NCBI GenBank assembly: GCA_030059675.1
Contig: JANVYQ010000012.1
Span: 1-49,476 of the forward strand
Length of the DNA: 49,476 nucleotides
Direction of reading: 5' to 3'
Origin: Candidatus Pelearchaeum maunauluense
Lineage (GTDB): Archaea > Thermoproteota > Nitrososphaeria_A > Caldarchaeales > Caldarchaeaceae
Below the pieces are notes generated by a model, which saw only the letters and a list, made by a program, of their open reading frames with translations, did not search any database and was not told the origin of the DNA. The position numbers and the translations under genes were made by a program. The first letter of the stretch is position 1; every line of letters begins with the position of its first letter. Shown here piece by piece: positions 22,035-31,289 of the stretch.

Positions 22035-23429
22035 ATGCGAAAGCGGGCAACGGTGCTTCTGCTACTCATAGCCTTGCTAGCTCTCACGGAGGCAAACGCA
22101 CTCGTGGGCCCTGTTCTCATAAGGCTAAACCTGCCTGCTAAGGCCCTATCCGTGGCCGCAACCCAGTTTGATGAGGTCTGCATAGTTGTAGAGGTGCAGG
22201 AGGCGCTCTACATCTACCGAGACCAGGACAAAGCCCTGGTCAGGATAGCGCTGGAAGGCGCGCCGACTGCGGTGGCGGCGCTGGACAGGACCTGTATAGC
22301 GGTGCTCAAGAACCAGCAAAGGATAGCGCTCATAGAAACAGCCTCCCCGACACCCAAATACCTAACGCTGCCAGCCCCGCCAAGTGATGTGGTTACAAGC
22401 AGCAAAAGAGCGTACATCATATCGCCGCTGGCAGGTGAGATATACGAGCTGGACATGGCGGAGCCTGCGATAACTAAGACGATAATAGCCAAATCAGCTG
22501 AGGGGCGGGGAATGGTATCGGCAAACGAGCGGCTGTTATGGGTGATTAACGAGGACTATAAGTCCGTCTCGGCAATATCATTAGAAGATGGTGATAGCTG
22601 GGAGTGGAGCGCTGGGTTCTTCCTCACCACAATCTTGGCAGAGCAAGGCTCCGACTATGCGTGGGTTGCCGCCGAGTCCAGGCTCGTTAAGCTGGAATAC
22701 GGCCGCGGCGTGGTGGAGGAGGTCAAGCTGCCAGATGTCACGTTGGTGGAGCCGCCCCTCGTAATAGCTGACACTGGCGAACTGCTGTACGTCAGCTCTG
22801 TGCGCCGCGTGGTGGGGCTTGTAAGCGGGGGAGAGTACAGCGAGACGCGGACAGCCCCAATCAAGCCAGCATCGCCAGCCAAGGGAAGCAGGAATAGCGT
22901 GTGGCTCGTGGATAAGCAGACAGGAACGCTGGCATGGCTCTCAACCAGCAGACCACCAAAGATAGATGAAGCCCTGCTAGCGTACTCGGCTGGGCTCGTA
23001 ACAGCTTCATTCAAGGTGAGCGACCCAGACCAGGACCTGCAAACCATACTCGTGATGTTCCACCAGCTGGATGAGCGTGGGCGTGTGGTGAGGAATACAA
23101 CCGTGCCCGCTGTGTTGGAAGGTGGGCTCTACCAGGCGAGTATTGAGCCCGCTAGCCAGGCCTCGCGGGTTGCGGCTTATGCCATCGCGGTAGACCAGCC
23201 TGGAAACAGGGAGATGCTTAAGATAGGTGAGGTTGAGATTGCTGCGCAGGCAACAACTGTAACCGCCCAAACCAAAACCGAGACAACAGCACCTACACCA
23301 GCGGAGCAGCCGCCCGCAGACCTAGGCCAGCTGCTCTTCCCACTGGCTTCAGGTCTCTTGCTACTCCTGCCCCTACTACTAGGAGCTACGCTAATCTTCG
23401 GTAGGAGGAGAAAAAGAAGGAAGCGCTAG
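22035..23429 (+). CDS. Membrane-anchored surface protein, beta-propeller-like
   Basis: About 464 residues. Signal peptide 'MRKRATVLLLLIALLALTEA', an extracellular body of repeated short-strand units of propeller type ('DEVCIVVEVQEALYIYRDQD', 'LLYVSSVRRVVGLVSGGEYS'), an Ig-like segment near residue 335 ('SFKVSDPDQDLQTILVMFHQ'), a Thr/Pro linker ('TKTETTAPTPAEQPP'), a C-terminal membrane helix and a basic stop 'GRRRKRRKR'. Same topology as the two large proteins downstream, so probably an envelope component. No enzyme motif seen. Confidence 0.8.
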   Translation: MRKRATVLLLLIALLALTEANALVGPVLIRLNLPAKALSVAATQFDEVCIVVEVQEALYIYRDQDKALVRIALEGAPTAVAALDRTCIAVLKNQQRIALIETASPTPKYLTLPAPPSDVVTSSKRAYIISPLAGEIYELDMAEPAITKTIIAKSAEGRGMVSANERLLWVINEDYKSVSAISLEDGDSWEWSAGFFLTTILAEQGSDYAWVAAESRLVKLEYGRGVVEEVKLPDVTLVEPPLVIADTGELLYVSSVRRVVGLVSGGEYSETRTAPIKPASPAKGSRNSVWLVDKQTGTLAWLSTSRPPKIDEALLAYSAGLVTASFKVSDPDQDLQTILVMFHQLDERGRVVRNTTVPAVLEGGLYQASIEPASQASRVAAYAIAVDQPGNREMLKIGEVEIAAQATTVTAQTKTETTAPTPAEQPPADLGQLLFPLASGLLLLLPLLLGATLIFGRRRKRRKR

Positions 23430-23751
23430 CCCCCGCTAACTACCACTATCTCGTCAGACCCGCTGGATGGCGGTCTCTAGGGAGGATGTTACGCCCTTCT
23501 CCGCGATTATCTCGGCGAGCCCGCTGGTTTGGGCTAGGAGTAGTGAGGGGAGTAGGATGGCCAACGGGGGATGCCCGCTCGCCTTACCGCGAATCATAAC
23601 TCAACGCCAACTCGCTGGCCTACCAAGCGCGGCACTTGATTTTATCTCGACAGCGCTGAAAAACGCATAATCTGGGCGTAATATCGCTAGAATCCTCGAA
23701 GAAAGGCCTGTAGAATCCTGTTTGGAGTTTAGAATCTTTCTAGACAGGCTA
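23430..23751. other. Intergenic before the giant surface gene
   Basis: About 320 bp with no supportable gene; the short frame at 23467-23670 has no protein-like signature. The promoter of the next gene begins at its right edge. Confidence 0.45.
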
Positions 23752-23762
23752 CGTTTATATCG
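23752..23762 (+). promoter_or_regulatory. TATA box of the giant surface gene
   Basis: CGTTTATATCG, about 46-56 nt before the TTG start; this gives a leader of roughly 25 nt that holds a hairpin and a Shine-Dalgarno sequence. Confidence 0.55.
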
Positions 23763-23766
23763 TGAG

Positions 23767-23784
23767 CGGGCATCTGCCTGCCCG
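23767..23784 (+). promoter_or_regulatory. Leader hairpin of the giant surface gene
   Basis: CGGGCA-TCTGCC-TGCCCG, a perfect 6-bp stem at or near the mRNA 5' end, followed by Shine-Dalgarno GAGGTGAT (23792-23799) 8 nt before the start. Possibly a stabiliser of an abundant message. Confidence 0.5.
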
Positions 23785-23807
23785 TAAGTTTGAGGTGATT
23801 AGGAAAG

Positions 23808-26800
23808 TTGAGTCAAGCCCAAACAAGAGCATCTAGGAACACAACAGCTCTGCTAGTAGCGACAGCCCTAGTACTCGCCCTGCCACTAGCACTCTTCGCG
23901 GCGCAGCCGGCGGAGGCGCAGGAGAGTCTATGGCTGAAGCTGGTAACAAACGCCTGGAAGGGTACGGACTGTCCGCCAGCAACTGGCTCCCGTCTAACGG
24001 GAGTCCCAGCCTGCGCGCCTACTACGGGAGGGTTTGCAGACAGATATAATGCCACGAACACGTTTGTGGAGCTTTACTTTAACCTAAGGCTAAGTCCCGG
24101 AGCCCCGCCCCCCGCGGAGAGTGTAGGTCCTTTCTACCCCAACGCGACGGGCTTCGTCCAGATACCATGGCAAACAAGATACAACACCTACGACAACCTG
24201 ACAATCTTCGTCAAGGCCAAGAGCTTCCAGGGCAACGACATAGGCGCAGGCAAGCCGTTTAACGGAATCATAGTCTACGCGCTATTTGTAACAAACGATA
24301 ATGATACGGTGAAAAAGATAACAGGAATTGAGGGAGTGGCAGGCCAGTATAACGTGACGGTAAACGATGACGGTCTAGTAGACACCCATAAAACAGCTAG
24401 CGCTGGAGGCACGGGTAGCAACTTTGGTAAAGATTTCGGTTTACGAGGTGGTCGTGGTTCAACTGATAACATGACGACAGGTCCCGTAGATATTCTTACC
24501 TCTATGGGTGGTAAGGGTAAGTTTGCGCTTAAGTGGTTTGCTGGTAACTTCTCCAAGCCTGTTGATGCCTGGATTGCGCGTACAGCGTATCTCTTCAAGG
24601 TCTTCCACGTACATAGCTGGTACAACGTTAAGGACAATGTAACTTATGCGCAGATATTCGTCTATGACAACGACCACACCTCAGGGGGCAGCCCTGACTC
24701 CACGCTGGTAGCTGTGACGACACGCAGCGATGGGCAGGCGAGATACACCCGCGAGGTCTACCCAACAGCTGCTCTAGACTACCTAGGCTTTAACGACAAC
24801 AAGCTAGTTCCTATACCGCTACAGACAATTAATCTAAACAACAGAACGGCTTACCATGGTGGAATAATTGATCCAAACGCGCGCACAACAGGAATAGCTG
24901 AAAGAAACCAAGTAGGTGCTGCGAAACTTAATGCTACGGTAAGAGTATGGTGGGAAACCGTACTAGTCAACCAGACGTTATATGCAGGCAAAGAGTATAA
25001 CGGAACACCTAACTACTTTGATCTCACGAACGTCAATAATATGAATAAGAAGCGACCTCTCTTTGGTGGATCGTTCCCGCCCAGCGGTACTACATCTACG
25101 GCGGGTCCTCTGTCTATGGTATATAATAACACAGTAAATCCAGGTACTCCACCGAAAAAGGGAATATTTGTAAACGGAACTACAATACCTGAAACGAAGA
25201 ATGTTGCTAGCTTCTTAAATGCTACTGTTTTCGCCTTTAGATGCGCTGTCCACGATAAAGACTTAGCCATCCATAACCCTGGCGGTAAAGACAATATGCA
25301 GGGTGCTCTCTGTGAGGTCAACCTAGTGGGATATGATAACATAACGCAGTACTACCTGACGCGCCAGCTCGGTCAAACAAATGAGGACGGCATAACAACG
25401 GAGGGCCACTCTTATGGTGGCCAGCTAAAACCACTAGACACGTTCCTACGCGTGCCCAACGCCACATGGGGCTACAGAGGAGCGCTCAATGCGAGCTACT
25501 ACTACGACCCACGCGACGCACGCAACTTTGGCGACATCAACAAAGACCCCCGCGTCGTGGTTGACATAGGCTACGTATGGACCAGGACACTGGCAGACGA
25601 TAAAGCACCATACAGCGGCCTGGCAATACAGATCAAGTGGAAGGGCGGAGTCAACAACGCCTACGGCGGCGCATGGGTAGTCGTAAACATGACAAGAATC
25701 TACAACCCATACGACATAGCGCTCAAGAAGGGAAGCGACCCAACACCTAACCCCAACAACGTCGGAACACTAACCACCGAAGGTGACGATCCTAGCCTAG
25801 CTTGGATAGGCTCGGGAGGTCTAATACAGCGAGGCACCCATCCAGAAGTTAAAGAGTTCCATCCAAACGCTACTGCTTATCCATCCCCCCTGAAGGGTCT
25901 GCTACAAGACATAGAGGACATTAAGCAGATAGTTGACCCACTCACTCCAAAAGAATTCAAAGTAGGTGGAGTAAGATTCGGAATAGATGGACTACTCAAC
26001 ATTACTGCTAACGTGTTTGACATAGCGATTAGGGCTACTGACGACCTGGGCGTCATCCTAGATGACGCTAGCACAGACGTACTACTACGGCAGACAGGCA
26101 AGTCGATCCCGCTGGAGTTCGTAACCGACCCAACAACAAACGCTTCCGGCTACTGGGTAGCATTCCAGATGCCAGGCGAGCGCGGATACGGCGTCGTCGT
26201 AATGTACGAGGGCACCGAGGTATACCGCAACGAGGCGGAGATACCCAAACTCGTCAAGACAGTATTCATAGAAGTCAAGGCTAGGGTCTTCCAGATCAAG
26301 CTCCTGTTCGTAGACTGTGAGGGCAGGCCACTAGGCGATTCCATAGTATCGTACATCCACACGACAGTAGGCCCCGTCCAGGGACTAACAGACACAACTG
26401 GCGTGATAGACCTGGGCAGGATGCCTAAGGGCAGCCTAACCTTCCGGTCACTATACTGGAAGGGCGTCGACGTGCCGTTCATCAAGGCAACATGGCCTAA
26501 CGGAACAGAGGTAAAGCCAGCAGCAGACGGCACAATCCAGCTCAAGATAGACAAGAGCTGGAGCAGCCCAATAGTACTAACAGCTTTGATAAATGATATC
26601 GTGTTCTCAACATGGGACTTCGACGGCGAGGTAGCGATACCGAGGCTCAACATAACGATATGGTGGGAGGGCTACAACATAAGCGACCCGACAAAGTCTG
26701 CCTGGACATTCCTAGAGACGATGGACCCAGGCAAATACGCAACACCGATACCACCTCCAATCCCTGTTAAGAACCCAGCAGGCTTCGACGACTCAGACCC

Positions 26801-29800
26801 ATACAACACCAGCGTTAGGGTTGCACAGTTCTTCAGGTACGTCATCCAGTACTTCAAAGATGGAAACGAGTATATCTTCTACCAGATGCCAACAGCAAAG
26901 CTAGGCGACGCGGGCGTAGAGGCGGTAGAATACAACATAGTCGTGACAACAGTGCCAGACGACAGGTGGGGGCTAGCCGCAGCCGCCGCCGCGTTCCTAA
27001 CACCAGGCAGCAACATGTGGCCAGGCACAGGCAAGCCAGTGCCATGGGAGTCCAAGATAATATGGAAGCCGACAGCCAAGTCCGTAACGCCGACAGAAGC
27101 CCATGGCAGCGGCATAGACGACAGGGTAGTCCTGAGAACCAGCACAAGCCTCCTAACAGAGGCATGCGGAGTACAGAGCGTACGCCTCAACACATGGGCA
27201 CACGACTTCAGCAAGAGGCTGGTAGACGGTGAGGAGACGAGGCTAGGCGACGCGAACTACAAGATCAAAAACGACAACCTCCAGACCATGGAGATCATAA
27301 CGACAAGCTGGACAGAGGACAACCTAGACGTGACCGCAATAAATAAGGACGACCCACTGGATAGCAAGATATGGTGGAACGGTAGCTACGTGGCGAGAGA
27401 CCTAGTGTTCGCGGCATACTTCTACCCATTCAAGGAGCCTTCAGGCGGCTACATAAAAGACCCAGGGCTGGTCGAGCTCATAGACGGGAACGACGCACTG
27501 CTAGGCGATGGCCCAGCCTGGCCGTTCAAGAACATCTTCGGAGAGACCGTACCATCGGTAACGATTGACCAGTTCTTCAACAACACGCCAGACTTCACCA
27601 AGGGTGCCTGGAACAACACATGGCCAGAGCACAACTTCACAGTAATCGGCAGCCAGGAGCTATGGGACCAGACCAAGTGGCGGTGGGAGAAGGCGGTAAG
27701 CGACCGCCGAGTCCCAGCAGTACCAAGCAGGGAACAGACACTAGTCTTCGAGGATGAGCTACTCAAGATACCGCTGCCAGTAGGATTCATAACACTAGAC
27801 CTACGCGACCAAGACGGCAAAGACCCACTACCATACGCAGTAGTACAACTAAGCATATTCCACGACAATCAGTTCGGTCCAGGCGTAACGGCTACAGAGT
27901 TCCTGAGGGTCAGGTGGAAGACAGGAATAGAGGGCAACCTAACACTACTGCTGCCAATAGCTGGAATGATGAACGAGACGCTAGACACAAAAGGCGTGAC
28001 AGCAGGCGGTTTAATCAACTACACGCTCACAGTCTTCTGGTACCTGAACAGCGGCATCGTCTACAAGGATGCGTTCAACCTGACGAAGCGCGGCTACAGC
28101 GTAGGCAACGTAGCCGTGGCTGACACCACGTTCGTCCTAGCGATAAGCGCAGACAAGGAGAGGGCGGTCAAGGACCTATACGCCAAGATATGGTGGTTCA
28201 ACGTCTCAGCTTACATAAAGAATAAGGTAACGCAGGCCGTTCATCCAGGGCAGCTGGTTGTTGACCATGAGGGCAGGACATGGAAGCTGACCGAGCTGGA
28301 CGAGACCAAGGGCGGCGCAGCGTGGGCTGATGGCAAGGTTACAGTCAACCTAGTGCCTACGAGCAAGCGCTTCACGGTAAGCGACTGGACGCTAGAGTAT
28401 GACAGTACAACACGCAGGTATGAGTACAAAGAGGTGACCAGGACCTTCGACATACCCTACCCGTCAGACAAAAACGGGGCGCCGCTAGATGGCTGGCCAT
28501 ACGTGCCAGCTCCAAACGACTACGTGCGCGTGCTGACATACGCCGAGGACTGGGCTATACAGTACAGAGTGAGCGTCTGGCATCCGGACCTGGCCATACC
28601 GCCGACAGACGCGAGCTACGGAGCAGGCGCGTGGGAGGGCACGCTCTACGAGCTAGTATGGAGAGCTAGCTGGGAATTCAGGTTCGCCTGGATGCTCTTC
28701 GGCGACGAGCCGTTCGACATCTCCTTCTGGAGGGGCACCAGTGGAAGAGGGGACTTCAAGCCACTGCCGGGCTACGCCCTAACTAGGACGTGGGTAGCGG
28801 AACCAGAGCCGGGAGCCAAGACAGTAGCCATCAAGCTCAACGCCGCGGATGTGGAGATACCGGTATACTGGCAGGTAGGAGACAGCGACCTAGGAACATA
28901 CGACTGCGGCCCGCTGTATGGCTACATGGTCAAGGGCAGGATAATACAGCCAGAAGGCTCAACGCTGCCAAACATAATCATAGACACAACAGCGCAGAGC
29001 CCACGTGTGCAGGCCGGGGTAGAGGTGCACGACGTCTGCAGCGTCTTCAAGGAGGATGGCAAGGTATGGCTGGTGAAGTACGTCTCAGGCAACACACCTG
29101 ACACGGTAGTCTGGGGTGGAGCAACGCTACGGATAGACGAGGTATCGCCACCGCCGGAAATCTGGGCAGACAGCTCAGACCCCGTCAAGGGCAAAGGAAC
29201 ATGGAGCAATTACTGGAAGACATGGGTGGGCAGCGCAGAGGACCCGATAACCAAGAAGAAGGTGAGCGAGGAGCTGAAGGAGGGCAACCAACTGGACATA
29301 CCAGGCGTTGACCTAGGAATACAGTACATGGGCTACGGCGTACCATACTACGGAGTCTCATTCGTCGCCACCGTTCAGGTGGTGAGCAACGACCCAGACA
29401 CGCGCGAGCACAGGCCATTCGTCGCGACATTCGTCTTCCAGAACGTCAGCGCCAGGATAACGGACTTCAACGGCAGGCCTCTGCCAGGCTCGTTCTTCCA
29501 GCTAATAGACGCTCAGACAGGCAAGAGCGCAGGCTGGAGCTACGCAGGTCCTGACGGCCAGATAGTGCCGATACCTATAAGGAAGCCTGGAGGCACATTC
29601 ATACTCAGAGTCTTCTACCTAGGCTACAAGGAGGACGGCGTACCGACATGGCCGGTTAACAGCTTCGCCAGGTGGCCAGTGGTTTATGACAGCAGAGAGG
29701 ACGAGGTCGAGGTCAGGGCCCAGAAGCCAGACGTACCGCTAGGCTTCCAGTACGTTGACGAGGGCGGACCAGTATGGACAGGAGCAGGCTGGGCAGAGGT

Positions 29801-31082
29801 TTGTGAGGAACTTATCGACATACAGGACGGCGCATTCATCTACTCCTACAGTGCATCGATACTTGATGCCGAGTCCCGCTGCCCGCCGAGCGGCTGGGGC
29901 AGGAGCTTCGACATCATAACAAGGGTCTTCGACCTGAGGATACGCTTCGTCTACGGTGATGCGCAGAAGCCAGCCGACCCGTACTTCGTCTTCAGCTCAC
30001 CATCGCTAGCACTGCCAGATGATTTCAAGATAGACGGCCAGGCACCGGTCTTCAAGGCCAGTCGCCTAGTCAGGGGCACGTATGAGGTGACAGCATACTG
30101 GCCAGGCAAGGGCGGCGTAGAGGTAGGCAAGAGGACATTCGACATAAGCGAGGCCAACGTCGGCACGGTTGAGGGCACGGTACAGCTAGCCCTACGCGAC
30201 GTTAGCTTCCTAGTCGTGGACAGGCAAGGCAGGCCACTATCACAGCCACAGGTCAAGGTATCGCCAAGCGAGGTGATACGCGAGCTACCGGACAGGCCAG
30301 AGAACCCAGTTACGATAATCGCAATGCCCGACGGGATAACATACACCCTCGAGATCTCCTGGACCAGCCCAGACTTCGGAACAAAAGCAACCGCCGTCGT
30401 GAGAGAGTCGCCGAAGGGACTGGCCGAGAAGGGCGTCGTCGTAGTGCCCGTTGACGACGTGCAGCTGAAGGTTGTCGACCTAGAGGGCAGAGCGGTCGCC
30501 GGCTCTGCCGTCTCGCTGGGGGGCAAGGAGGTAGGCAGGACAGACAGCCAGGGCATCGTCGTGGTAGGCAACGTACCGCTGGACAACGAGTACACGGTGA
30601 CGGTGGTCAAAGACGGTGCGAAGCTGGCTGAGGAGCCGGTGAGGTTCACCGCCGCGAGGCTAGAGGCAACGGTCAAGGCAGGAATCTACGACGTAACCGT
30701 CTTCGTCAAGGGCGCTGCAGGCCAGCCGATTGAGGGCGCCACAGTCAGGCTGCTCCGCAACGGAGTCGAGGTAGCTGCAGGCGCAACAGACGCAAGCGGC
30801 CAGGTAGCGTTCGAGAAGCTGATGATAGGCGAATACCAGGTCGAGGCCACGGTGCCAGGCTTCAGCGCAAGCGGAACACTGGCACGCGAGCAGAAGTCGA
30901 TAACGCTGACGCTAGACCTCTACACCGTGCTATTCGGCGTGCCCATGACCTTCGCCACATTCCTAGCGCTCATCATCGGTCTAATACTGCTGGTGATAGT
31001 CATCGTCGTCGTCATCAGCGAATACATCCGCTGGCGCGGCAGGCGTCTCGGAATCTACCCACCGGCACCACCAAAGAAGTAA
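23808..31082 (+). CDS. Giant (2,424-aa) S-layer-like surface protein
   Basis: Signal peptide at residues 1-37 (cleavage near AEAQ-ES), a very long beta-rich extracellular region with many N-x-S/T sites and abundant Trp/Tyr/Asp, and a C-terminal membrane helix (about 2380-2402) with basic tail. Carboxypeptidase-regulatory/Ig-like modules occur near 826 ('CEGRPLGDSIVSYI'), 1324, 1881 ('FNGRPLPGSFFQLIDA'), 2131, 2217 ('LEGRAVAGSAVSLGGKEVG') and 2294 ('AAGQPIEGATVRLLRNGVE'). It is intact over 7.3 kb. Strong Shine-Dalgarno and TTG start. Most likely the main S-layer or another giant envelope protein; no enzymatic motif seen. Confidence 0.85.
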   Translation: MSQAQTRASRNTTALLVATALVLALPLALFAAQPAEAQESLWLKLVTNAWKGTDCPPATGSRLTGVPACAPTTGGFADRYNATNTFVELYFNLRLSPGAPPPAESVGPFYPNATGFVQIPWQTRYNTYDNLTIFVKAKSFQGNDIGAGKPFNGIIVYALFVTNDNDTVKKITGIEGVAGQYNVTVNDDGLVDTHKTASAGGTGSNFGKDFGLRGGRGSTDNMTTGPVDILTSMGGKGKFALKWFAGNFSKPVDAWIARTAYLFKVFHVHSWYNVKDNVTYAQIFVYDNDHTSGGSPDSTLVAVTTRSDGQARYTREVYPTAALDYLGFNDNKLVPIPLQTINLNNRTAYHGGIIDPNARTTGIAERNQVGAAKLNATVRVWWETVLVNQTLYAGKEYNGTPNYFDLTNVNNMNKKRPLFGGSFPPSGTTSTAGPLSMVYNNTVNPGTPPKKGIFVNGTTIPETKNVASFLNATVFAFRCAVHDKDLAIHNPGGKDNMQGALCEVNLVGYDNITQYYLTRQLGQTNEDGITTEGHSYGGQLKPLDTFLRVPNATWGYRGALNASYYYDPRDARNFGDINKDPRVVVDIGYVWTRTLADDKAPYSGLAIQIKWKGGVNNAYGGAWVVVNMTRIYNPYDIALKKGSDPTPNPNNVGTLTTEGDDPSLAWIGSGGLIQRGTHPEVKEFHPNATAYPSPLKGLLQDIEDIKQIVDPLTPKEFKVGGVRFGIDGLLNITANVFDIAIRATDDLGVILDDASTDVLLRQTGKSIPLEFVTDPTTNASGYWVAFQMPGERGYGVVVMYEGTEVYRNEAEIPKLVKTVFIEVKARVFQIKLLFVDCEGRPLGDSIVSYIHTTVGPVQGLTDTTGVIDLGRMPKGSLTFRSLYWKGVDVPFIKATWPNGTEVKPAADGTIQLKIDKSWSSPIVLTALINDIVFSTWDFDGEVAIPRLNITIWWEGYNISDPTKSAWTFLETMDPGKYATPIPPPIPVKNPAGFDDSDPYNTSVRVAQFFRYVIQYFKDGNEYIFYQMPTAKLGDAGVEAVEYNIVVTTVPDDRWGLAAAAAAFLTPGSNMWPGTGKPVPWESKIIWKPTAKSVTPTEAHGSGIDDRVVLRTSTSLLTEACGVQSVRLNTWAHDFSKRLVDGEETRLGDANYKIKNDNLQTMEIITTSWTEDNLDVTAINKDDPLDSKIWWNGSYVARDLVFAAYFYPFKEPSGGYIKDPGLVELIDGNDALLGDGPAWPFKNIFGETVPSVTIDQFFNNTPDFTKGAWNNTWPEHNFTVIGSQELWDQTKWRWEKAVSDRRVPAVPSREQTLVFEDELLKIPLPVGFITLDLRDQDGKDPLPYAVVQLSIFHDNQFGPGVTATEFLRVRWKTGIEGNLTLLLPIAGMMNETLDTKGVTAGGLINYTLTVFWYLNSGIVYKDAFNLTKRGYSVGNVAVADTTFVLAISADKERAVKDLYAKIWWFNVSAYIKNKVTQAVHPGQLVVDHEGRTWKLTELDETKGGAAWADGKVTVNLVPTSKRFTVSDWTLEYDSTTRRYEYKEVTRTFDIPYPSDKNGAPLDGWPYVPAPNDYVRVLTYAEDWAIQYRVSVWHPDLAIPPTDASYGAGAWEGTLYELVWRASWEFRFAWMLFGDEPFDISFWRGTSGRGDFKPLPGYALTRTWVAEPEPGAKTVAIKLNAADVEIPVYWQVGDSDLGTYDCGPLYGYMVKGRIIQPEGSTLPNIIIDTTAQSPRVQAGVEVHDVCSVFKEDGKVWLVKYVSGNTPDTVVWGGATLRIDEVSPPPEIWADSSDPVKGKGTWSNYWKTWVGSAEDPITKKKVSEELKEGNQLDIPGVDLGIQYMGYGVPYYGVSFVATVQVVSNDPDTREHRPFVATFVFQNVSARITDFNGRPLPGSFFQLIDAQTGKSAGWSYAGPDGQIVPIPIRKPGGTFILRVFYLGYKEDGVPTWPVNSFARWPVVYDSREDEVEVRAQKPDVPLGFQYVDEGGPVWTGAGWAEVCEELIDIQDGAFIYSYSASILDAESRCPPSGWGRSFDIITRVFDLRIRFVYGDAQKPADPYFVFSSPSLALPDDFKIDGQAPVFKASRLVRGTYEVTAYWPGKGGVEVGKRTFDISEANVGTVEGTVQLALRDVSFLVVDRQGRPLSQPQVKVSPSEVIRELPDRPENPVTIIAMPDGITYTLEISWTSPDFGTKATAVVRESPKGLAEKGVVVVPVDDVQLKVVDLEGRAVAGSAVSLGGKEVGRTDSQGIVVVGNVPLDNEYTVTVVKDGAKLAEEPVRFTAARLEATVKAGIYDVTVFVKGAAGQPIEGATVRLLRNGVEVAAGATDASGQVAFEKLMIGEYQVEATVPGFSASGTLAREQKSITLTLDLYTVLFGVPMTFATFLALIIGLILLVIVIVVVISEYIRWRGRRLGIYPPAPPKK

Positions 31083-31193
31083 ACAGCCAACAACACCCCT
31101 CTTTCTCTCCCGAAACACCCCGTATCTCCCCTCCCTTCTTTTATTGGCTCAAACACCTGCCTAGCGGCAGCCATCATATTACGGGGCTACTAC

Positions 31194-31274
31194 CCCAGAC
31201 AGCCTGGGATAGGCTGTCGAGAAAACCCGAGGGCAGGGCTGTGCAATACGTTTTAAAGCCAGCCCAGACAGCCT
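31194..31274 (+). repeat. Direct repeat with embedded 8-bp hairpin upstream of the 352-aa gene
   Basis: CCCAGACAGCCT occurs at 31194-31205 and 31263-31274. The first copy is part of a perfect hairpin GACAGCCT-GGGAT-AGGCTGTC (31198-31218). A TATA box GTTTTAAAG (31250-31258) sits between the copies, so they could be operator sites, or the hairpin could end the giant transcript. Confidence 0.5.
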
Positions 31275-31289
31275 AGTGGGCGGATGTAG

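Noticed and set aside
26854..27232. Long open frames antisense to, or out of frame with, the giant surface gene
   Set aside because: They are shadows of a GC-rich, strongly coding frame; composition is not protein-like and no start signals are present.
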